Positions 58,837-64,000 of a DNA stretch of 64,000 bases are shown piece by piece. A program made the position numbers and the translations under genes. The stretch's first letter is position 1; every line of letters begins with the position of its first letter. The notes beneath the pieces were generated by a model, which made no database searches, was not told where the DNA came from, and saw nothing but the letters and a program-made list of their open reading frames with translations. The stretch comes from Planomonospora sp. ID67723 (GTDB taxonomy: Bacteria > Actinomycetota > Actinomycetes > Streptosporangiales > Streptosporangiaceae), in contig NZ_JABTEZ010000001.1 of the NCBI RefSeq assembly GCF_015711605.1, forward strand, positions 1,950,001 to 2,014,000. Reading direction: 5' to 3'.

Positions 58837-60481
58837 AGGAGCACGTGGCGTCGCGGGCGGGCAGGACGCCGTCGGCCAGGTAGCGGTTGACGGCCCGGTC
58901 GACGCAGGCGTTCCGCGGGGCGAACAGTCCGCCGTACACGGTGTGGCGGAAGGCGCCGCGCAGGGTGACCATGCGAGAACCGGTCAGGGCCCGATGCATG
59001 GCCCGCTGGCCCGGGTAGGTCGCCGCCGGGTCGCCGGTGGCGCCCACCATCAGGACCGGGACGTCGTTGCGGATCTTCGTGGCGGGCTCGGCGGGCCGGG
59101 CCGGCCAGAACGAGCAGGGGGTGATGTTGCGGGTGAGCGGGCCGAACAGCGGCTCGTCGGCCCGGTGGGCCCGGATGTCGCGGTAGTAGGCCTCGGGGTC
59201 GCGGGACACGGCCCGGTCCGCGCACTGGATCGCGGTCTGGACGCTGAAGTACCCGTCGGCGTCCGGGGCGGACAGGTCGGCCAGGACCGCTTCCAGGACC
59301 GGGGTGGGGGTGACCTCGGAGCCTCGGGCGGCGTCGCGCAGGACCCGCACGTCGGCGGCGAAGCGGGCGTAGGCCTCGTCGCTGTCCCCGGCGGTGACGT
59401 TCCACAGGAGCTGGGGCAGCACGCGGCTGCCGACGCGGTGGCGGCCGACCCGCAGCGGGTTGCGGGCGGCGGCCCGGTTGATCCGGTCCACGGTGGCCAG
59501 CACCTCGGAGGCGGTGGCGCCCAGGCGGAGGCGGCCGTGGCGGCGGGCCGCCCAGGACGCCCAGTCCTTCAGGACCGCCGTCGCGGCCGGTCCCGTCGTC
59601 CTCATCAGGTCGGGGCCGTACAGATCGGGGTCCAGCGCGCTGTCGAGCACGACCCGGTCGGCGCGGTGGGGGAACAGCTGCAGGTAGACCGCGCCCAGGT
59701 AGGTGCCGTACGACGAGCCGAGGTAGGAGATCCTCTCCTCGCCGAGGGCGGCCCGGACCATGTCCATGTCCCGGGCGGTGTTGCGGGTGGAGGCGTGGGG
59801 CAGCACGTCCCGGTGACGGGCGCAGCGGGCCGCCAGATCCCTGGCCAGGGCCACGCCCCGGTCGAAGCTGCGCCGGTCCGGCCCGGCGGAGCCGATGGAG
59901 ACGGCGGGCCACGCGCAGGTCAGCGGGGTGCTGCGCCCGACGAACCGGGGGTCCATCCCGATCAGGTCGTAGCGGGCCGCGACCTGCGGTGCGGCCTGGG
60001 CGACCGGTACCACGAGGGACGTCGCGGGCACGCCCGGACCGCCGGGGTTGTACAGCAGCGCCCCTCGGCGGCGCCGGGGGTCGGCGGCCTTCAGCCGGGA
60101 GATCGCAATCTTGATCGTCCGGCCGTCCGGGCGGCTGTAGTCGAGCGGCACGGTGATCTCGGCGCACCGGGCCCCGGCGTCGTCGAGCTGCTTGCCGGCC
60201 GGGTCGTCGGCGCCGTTCCGGCAGCGATGCCATTCGATCTCCCGCTGCTGGGACTCCGCCGTCCCGCCCCGCGCCGGGCCGGGGCCTCCGGTGCCGGCCC
60301 AGGCGGCTCCGGCGTCCGGTTGCGCACCGGCCACGACGGCGCCCGCCAGGACCGCCGCGATCCCGAGAGCGGCCGTCTTCCGCCCCCGCGCTGAAAGGCC
60401 CCGCGTTGAAAAGCCGTGCATCGAAGAGCTCCACATCGAAAAGCCGTGCATCGAAAAGTCGTGCATCGAAAGTCCACGCAT
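58835..60481 (-). CDS. Secreted alpha/beta hydrolase (tripeptidyl aminopeptidase/SlpD-like)
   Basis: A 548-residue precursor. The extreme N terminus consists of pentapeptide-like repeats (MHGFS variants), then RGRKTAALGIAAVLAGAVVAG, a signal-peptide core. The mature enzyme has an oxyanion region YNPGGPG, nucleophile Ser257 in GSSYGTYLG, acid region VGATGDPAATY and catalytic His in FRHTVYGG, with the TAP-like C-terminal domain. Such enzymes remove di- or tripeptides or cleave small esters outside the cell. ATG 60481 has GAGGGAG eight bases upstream, but four other in-frame ATGs lie in the repeats. TAGCGT at 60591-60586 (minus strand) may be the -10. Confidence 0.9.
   Translation of the reverse strand: MRGLSMHDFSMHGFSMWSSSMHGFSTRGLSARGRKTAALGIAAVLAGAVVAGAQPDAGAAWAGTGGPGPARGGTAESQQREIEWHRCRNGADDPAGKQLDDAGARCAEITVPLDYSRPDGRTIKIAISRLKAADPRRRRGALLYNPGGPGVPATSLVVPVAQAAPQVAARYDLIGMDPRFVGRSTPLTCAWPAVSIGSAGPDRRSFDRGVALARDLAARCARHRDVLPHASTRNTARDMDMVRAALGEERISYLGSSYGTYLGAVYLQLFPHRADRVVLDSALDPDLYGPDLMRTTGPAATAVLKDWASWAARRHGRLRLGATASEVLATVDRINRAAARNPLRVGRHRVGSRVLPQLLWNVTAGDSDEAYARFAADVRVLRDAARGSEVTPTPVLEAVLADLSAPDADGYFSVQTAIQCADRAVSRDPEAYYRDIRAHRADEPLFGPLTRNITPCSFWPARPAEPATKIRNDVPVLMVGATGDPAATYPGQRAMHRALTGSRMVTLRGAFRHTVYGGLFAPRNACVDRAVNRYLADGVLPARDATCS
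60392..60481 (-). repeat. Tandem 15-bp coding repeat at the start of the hydrolase gene
   Basis: Six units of 15 bp encode MRGLS, MHDFS, MHGFS, MWSSS, MHGFS and TRGLS before the signal-peptide core. Most units begin with ATG and end with TCG or TCA; units two, three and five are nearly identical. Confidence 0.85.
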
Positions 60482-60821
60482 GGAAAGGGCTCCCTCGTCC
60501 CGAAGGTCCGGGGCGCGGCCGGATGAACCGGCCTCGGCGGTCCGCGGTGCCCGCGGATGTCCGTACGCCGTGCCCTGCGGTCATGACGCTAGGCCGTGGC
60601 GCCGGTGCGGGGCGTCAGCCTCCGGTCGGGTTTCGCGCGCGCCCGGCGCGACGCGCGCACCGGCGCCGGAGCTGCCTGCCGTACGGCCTCCGACCTGGAG
60701 CTTCTCCGCCGGAGGTGTCCGCGTCGCGTGGCCCCTCCGTGCGGGCCGTGTACGACCTGAGGATGACGCGGCCCGGCCCGGACCGTCCGGCCACGAGCCC
60801 GTCCTGCGGCGGGAGGCGGCT
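60482..60821. promoter_or_regulatory. Divergent intergenic region, hydrolase and NarL-type kinase
   Basis: No supported gene lies in these 340 bases. On the minus strand TAGCGT (60591-60586) may be the hydrolase -10, giving a leader of about 100 bases. On the plus strand GGGAGG and TATGTT (60821-60826) precede a very short ORF. Several GC-rich palindromes (GCGCGCGCCC type) are present. Confidence 0.4.
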
Positions 60822-60881
60822 ATGTTGGGCGCCATGAATCGGGTGCGCCGCCTTTTCTTCCGGAGCGGGACCGCCTCGTGA
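60822..60881 (+). CDS. Very short ORF coupled to the histidine kinase gene
   Basis: A 19-codon ORF (MLGAMNRVRRLFFRSGTAS) has GGGAGG five bases before its ATG, and its TGA overlaps the GTG of the kinase gene in GTGA. A second reading is that TATGTT (60821-60826) is a -10 and transcription starts at ATG 60834, giving a leaderless 15-codon version. Either way the tiny ORF may couple translation to the kinase, which has no good site of its own. The peptide is basic; no family recognised. Confidence 0.4.
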   Translation: MLGAMNRVRRLFFRSGTAS

Positions 60882-62083
60882 GAGGCGCGGTCTCCGCCGA
60901 CCCGCGGACGGTCCGGACGGCGCGGGCGCCGCTGCGGACGGCCGCCCTCCTGCCGCCCACGGCATGGGACGCGCTGCTGGCGGCTCTGGTCTTCTTCACG
61001 GGCGCGGGCTTCGGCAGCGCGGTCTACCAGAGCCCTCCCGGGCCGCTGATCCTGCACGCGGCTCTGGCGGCGCCCCTGGTGTGGCGGCGCCGGGCGCCGC
61101 TGACGGTGTTCTTCGCGGTGGCCGCCGCGGCCTTCGCCCAGTGGCTCGCCGACGTCGAGTCGCTCACCGACGTGGCGCTGCTGGTCGCGCTGTACACGGT
61201 CGCCTCGCGGTCCACCTGGCGCCGCACGCTCGCGGCCGCGTGCGTCCTCGAAGGCGGCATCCTGCTGGCCGCCGCGCGCTGGTCGACGCCGGAGGGCGGG
61301 TTCCTCCGCCCGGTCGTCTTCCTGACCGCCGTGGCCGTGGCCGTGGCGGTCACCGGCACGAACATCCGCATCAGGCGCGCCCATCTCGGCGCGCTGGAGG
61401 ACCGCGCGGTCCGTCTGGAACGCGAACGCGACCAGCGGGCCCGGCTCGCGGTGGCGGGTGAACGGGCCCGCATCGCCCGCGAGATGCACGACATCGTCAC
61501 CCACAACCTGTCCGTCATGGTCGCGCTCGCCGACGGCGCGGTCTTCGCGCAGCACCGCTCGCCCGACAGGGCCACCGCGGCAGTGCGCCAGATCGCCGAC
61601 ACCGGACGGCAGGCCATCACCGACATGCGGCGTGCCCTCGGCGTCCTGCGGGCCGACGAGCCGGACGAACTGCGCCACCCGATGCCCGGCATGGGGCAGT
61701 TGGAGCCCCTGGCCGGCCGCATGCGCGCGGCCGGGTTGCCGACCTCCCTCGAAATCGAGGGCGAGCCCGCCGCCGTTCCCGCCGCCGCCCAGCTCACCGT
61801 CTACCGCCTGGTGCAGGAAGCCTTGACCAACACCCTCAAACACGCCCCCTCCGGCACCCGCGCCGAGGTCCGGGTGCGCTGCTCCGGTGACGCCGTCACC
61901 GTCGAGGTCACCGACGACGGCGGCGCCCGCCGCGCCGACCCGTCGTCCGGGCACGGCATCCTCGGCATGCGGGAACGCGCGGCCGCGTACGGCGGAACCC
62001 TGGAGGCGGGGCCGCTGCCCGGCCGCGGCTGGCGGGTCCGCGCCACCCTCGACCTCGCCGCGTCCGGCGACGGCGCCGCATGA
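60878..62083 (+). CDS. NarL-type sensor histidine kinase
   Basis: A 401-residue kinase with about five transmembrane helices (about 25-160), a coiled linker (LEDRAVRLERERDQRARLA), a HisKA_3 domain with phosphorylation motif REMHDIVTHNLSVM and an HATPase domain (QEALTNTLKHA, GHGILGMRERA). Signal unknown. GTG 60878 overlaps the end of a very short ORF. The stop overlaps the start of the response regulator gene (ATGA). Confidence 0.94.
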   Translation: MRGAVSADPRTVRTARAPLRTAALLPPTAWDALLAALVFFTGAGFGSAVYQSPPGPLILHAALAAPLVWRRRAPLTVFFAVAAAAFAQWLADVESLTDVALLVALYTVASRSTWRRTLAAACVLEGGILLAAARWSTPEGGFLRPVVFLTAVAVAVAVTGTNIRIRRAHLGALEDRAVRLERERDQRARLAVAGERARIAREMHDIVTHNLSVMVALADGAVFAQHRSPDRATAAVRQIADTGRQAITDMRRALGVLRADEPDELRHPMPGMGQLEPLAGRMRAAGLPTSLEIEGEPAAVPAAAQLTVYRLVQEALTNTLKHAPSGTRAEVRVRCSGDAVTVEVTDDGGARRADPSSGHGILGMRERAAAYGGTLEAGPLPGRGWRVRATLDLAASGDGAA

Positions 62084-62742
62084 CGATCCGCGTCCTGCTC
62101 GCCGACGACGAACCGCTGCTGCGCATGGCCTTCACCATGGTCCTCGACGCCCAGCCGGACATGGAGGCGGTCGGCGAGGCCGGGGACGGCGCCGAGGCCG
62201 TCCTGCTCGCCCGGCGGCTGCGTCCCGACGTCGTCCTGATGGACGTCCGCATGCCCGGCACCGACGGCATCGAGGCGACCGGCCGGCTCGTCCGGCACTG
62301 CCCGCAGACCCGGGTCCTGATCCTCACCACCTTCGACCTCGACGAGTACGCCTTCGCCGGGCTGAGGGCCGGGGCGTCGGGCTTCCTGCTCAAGAACGTC
62401 CTGCCGGAGGAACTGCTCGCGGCGATCCGCAGCGTCGCGCGCGGTGACGCGGTGGTCTCCCCGAGAATCACCCGTCGCCTGCTGGAGAACTTCGCCCATC
62501 AGATCCCCGCCGGCGGCCTCCCGGAGGTCGACGAGCGGTTGCACCGGCTCACCCCCCGCGAGCGGGAGGTGCTCGTCGAGGTGGCCCGCGGCCTGTCCAA
62601 CACCGAGATCGCCGCCGGGCTGCATCTCGCGGAGGCGACCGTGAAGACGCACCTGGGCAGGATCCTGACGAAGCTGGAGCTCCGCGACCGCGTGCAAGCC
62701 GTGATCTTCGCCTACGAGAACCGGCTCGTCCGCCCCGCGTGA
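62080..62742 (+). CDS. NarL/FixJ-family response regulator
   Basis: A 220-residue regulator. The receiver domain has phosphoacceptor Asp55 in VVLMDVRMPG and Lys in FLLKN; the C-terminal LuxR-type helix-turn-helix (LTPREREVLVEVARGLSNTEIAAGLHLAEATVKTHLGRIL) binds DNA. It is translationally coupled to the kinase by ATGA and is its likely partner. Target genes are not evident; the divergent hydrolase is one candidate. Confidence 0.96.
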   Translation: MTIRVLLADDEPLLRMAFTMVLDAQPDMEAVGEAGDGAEAVLLARRLRPDVVLMDVRMPGTDGIEATGRLVRHCPQTRVLILTTFDLDEYAFAGLRAGASGFLLKNVLPEELLAAIRSVARGDAVVSPRITRRLLENFAHQIPAGGLPEVDERLHRLTPREREVLVEVARGLSNTEIAAGLHLAEATVKTHLGRILTKLELRDRVQAVIFAYENRLVRPA

Positions 62743-62826
62743 AGAGACCCGAACGCCTGCGGGACGGTTTCCGGGCGGACTCCGGACCTCGCTGCTCGCC
62801 GATCTCCAGGCGCCCGGGAAACGCCG

Positions 62827-62860
62827 ACGACCCGTGGCCCCCACGGGGGGCACGGGTCGT
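62827..62860. terminator. Bidirectional terminator between response regulator and doxX
   Basis: ACGACCCGTG (62827-62836) pairs with CACGGGTCGT (62851-62860); the inner GCCCC/GGGGC extends the stem. Confidence 0.8.
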
Positions 62861-62885
62861 CTGTCCGTGACGCGTGCGGCGGACG

Positions 62886-63335
62886 TCAGCGGCGCAGCAG
62901 CCGGCCGGCCAGATCGCGCGTCTGCTCCCGGCGGTCCCAGGCCACCAGGGCGAACACCGCGGCGAAGGCGACCGGCAGCAGCGCCCAGGCCGGTGAGAGC
63001 ACCAGGACCTGGGTCAGTGCGGCCCCGGCCATCAGGCCGATGAGCCCGGTCGCGGCGGCCCCGGCCAGCCGCGGGACCAGCAGGCCGATCCCCCCGGCCA
63101 GCTCCACCACGCCGGTCAGGTAGCGGAACCACTGGCCCCAGCCGATCAGCTCGAAGGTGGCCACCGCGTCGGCCTGCCCGGCGAACTTCGGCAGCGCCGA
63201 GGCGACGATCAGAAACAGCCCGATGAGGATCTGCGCGCCCCACAGCACCCGGCGCAGGGTACGGCGGCGGCCGGAGATCTCAACGGCGGCGGTGGCGGCG
63301 GTGGTGCGGGTGGTGAGGGTCTGCGTGGCGGCCAT
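62886..63335 (-). CDS. DoxX family membrane protein
   Basis: A 149-residue protein with four transmembrane helices and the DoxX features ALPKFAG and GWGQWFRYLTGVVELAGGIGLL. DoxX-like proteins are linked to redox homeostasis or respiration, but their role here is unknown. ATG 63335 has AAAAGGA seven bases upstream. It lies 145 bp downstream of the sigma-factor gene on the same strand; the gap contains two copies of ATTTTTCTCCG 13 bp apart. Confidence 0.92.
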   Translation of the reverse strand: MAATQTLTTRTTAATAAVEISGRRRTLRRVLWGAQILIGLFLIVASALPKFAGQADAVATFELIGWGQWFRYLTGVVELAGGIGLLVPRLAGAAATGLIGLMAGAALTQVLVLSPAWALLPVAFAAVFALVAWDRREQTRDLAGRLLRR

Positions 63336-63480
63336 GACGGTGTCCTTTTCGGGAGCCGGTTGTTTTCCTCTTCGCCCACGCGTCGTACGGCCGGCCGCCG
63401 GATCGACACCGCTCCCGGATTTTTCTCCGAGATTTTTCTCCGGCCTCCGCACAGGCCGTCCGCGACGATGGAATCGCAGG

Positions 63481-64000
63481 TCAGCCGGGAGTGCACGCGG
63501 CCGCGCGGCTGAGGAGCACGGCGCGTTCGGGGGCGTTGCGGGTCAGGGAGGCCGCGCGTTCGAACTCCGCGCGGGCCTCCTCCAGGCGGCCGAGCCTGGC
63601 CAGGAGGTCACCGCGCACGGACGGCAGGAGGTGGTAGCTCTTGAGCGAGGGTTGCGCGACGAGCGCGTCGACGAGCTCCAGCCCGCGCTCCGGGCCGTAC
63701 GCCATGCCGAGCGCGACCGCGCGGTTGAGCTCCACGACCGGTGACGGCGTCAGCCGTACGAGCACCTCGTAGAGGGCGGCGATGCGCGCCCAGTCGGTCT
63801 CCTCGGCGGTGGGGGCCTGCGCATGGCAGGCGGCGATCGCGGCCTGGAGCACGTACGGGCCCGGTGGCGCGCCGAGCTTCTCCGCGCGCAGCAGCGCCTC
63901 GAAGCCGCGCCGGATCAGCAGCCGGTCCCAGAGGGCGCGGTTCTGGTCGAGGAGCTGGACGGGCTCGCCGGACGGGCCGGTGCGCGCCCGGGAGCGCGAG
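63481..64000 (-). CDS. ECF-type sigma factor (ECF42/SigJ-like), C-terminal part only
   Basis: Open to the right edge of the window, so only about 172 C-terminal residues are seen. They match the TPR-like C-terminal extension (DUF6596) of ECF42-type sigma factors: LLDQNRALWDRLLIRRGFEALLRAEKLGAPPGPYVLQAAIAACHA, then WARIAALYEVLVRLTPSPVVELNRAVAL, YHLLPSVRGDLLARLG and ERAASLTRNAPERAVLL. The sigma-2 and sigma-4 DNA-binding regions lie outside. In many genomes such factors sit beside a DGPF/YCII-domain gene; that neighbour, if any, is beyond the window. Confidence 0.88.
   Translation of the reverse strand, partial: SRSRARTGPSGEPVQLLDQNRALWDRLLIRRGFEALLRAEKLGAPPGPYVLQAAIAACHAQAPTAEETDWARIAALYEVLVRLTPSPVVELNRAVALGMAYGPERGLELVDALVAQPSLKSYHLLPSVRGDLLARLGRLEEARAEFERAASLTRNAPERAVLLSRAAACTPG

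Noticed and set aside
61801-63243. Long minus-strand frame across the NarL-type kinase and regulator genes
   Set aside because: Composition is typical of an antisense frame in GC-rich DNA; the plus-strand genes there are clearly conserved.
63419-63442. ATTTTTCTCCG direct repeat between the sigma factor and doxX genes
   Set aside because: Only two 11-bp copies 13 bp apart, with no promoter match; too little to support a regulatory claim.
1-64000. Over-represented CCGTACGG-like octamer throughout the window
   Set aside because: Most copies are inside genes as Val-Arg, Pro-Tyr-Gly or Arg-Thr codons or in hairpin stems; it looks like codon or word preference of the genome rather than a specific site. 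A genome-wide word count would be needed to say more.

Overview
The window is very GC-rich, densely packed DNA from an actinomycete. Its genes use GTG and ATG starts, many neighbours overlap by four bases (ATGA or GTGA), and several genes look leaderless. Gene content (acyl-CoA carboxylase with an epsilon subunit, WXG100 protein, orphan DUF397 protein, LAL-type LuxR regulator, actinobacterial Tad pilus locus) suggests a filamentous, Streptosporangiaceae-like actinomycete. That assignment is inferred from gene content, not from a marker gene. No rRNA, tRNA, CRISPR array, IS element or prophage was recognised.

Layout. 1-3.6 kb: a GH3 glycosidase cut by the window edge, plus its LacI-type regulator. 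3.7-7.9 kb (minus strand): a glycine-rich membrane protein, the biotin-bearing acyl-CoA carboxylase alpha subunit and an SDR. 8.0-13.8 kb: a WXG100 protein convergent with a large FHA-FtsK/SpoIIIE ATPase, i.e. a minimal type VII-like pair, followed by a cluster of DnaA-box-like 9-mers. 14.1-25.1 kb: a complete-looking actinobacterial Tad/Flp operon (cpaB-like, tadZ, tadA, tadB, tadC, flp, three pseudopilin-like genes). It is followed by a membrane-spanning LysM/SARP-BTAD protein, a lipoprotein and an exported protein, all probably co-transcribed. 25.1-27.3 kb: an Ogt and AdaA-AlkA alkylation-repair pair. 27.4-30.5 kb: a NYN-domain protein and accD/accE. 30.6-33.1 kb: an ABC exporter. 33.1-37.5 kb: PEP carboxylase behind a DasR-like operator, then a secreted GH18 chitinase. 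37.6-45 kb: epoxide hydrolase, a LAL regulator, and fdhD with a formate-dehydrogenase-like molybdoenzyme. 45-54.3 kb: a housekeeping block (birA, PH-domain membrane protein, class III cyclase, IdeR-boxed bfd-bfr, OmpR-type two-component system, GtrA, lipoprotein, purK, purE). 54.3-64 kb: YciI-like protein, orphan DUF397, UDP-glucose dehydrogenase, acyl-CoA dehydrogenase, methyltransferase, secreted hydrolase, NarL-type two-component system with a tiny upstream ORF, DoxX, and the C-terminal part of an ECF42-like sigma factor.

Connections. The biotinylated carboxylase subunit, its beta and epsilon partners and the biotin ligase BirA are all in this window and should act together in malonyl- or methylmalonyl-CoA supply. 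The FHA-FtsK/WXG100 pair and the Tad locus form an 17-kb block of surface and secretion machinery. The least explained element in that block is the LysM/SARP-BTAD protein, whose predicted topology puts a peptidoglycan-binding domain outside and a SARP-like DNA-binding plus BTAD region inside the cell. The dre-like site before ppc next to a chitinase hints at N-acetylglucosamine/chitin control of central carbon metabolism. Other signals worth following are a 60-bp perfect direct repeat upstream of accD, duplicated stem-loops before purE, and a 15-bp coding repeat at the start of a secreted hydrolase.
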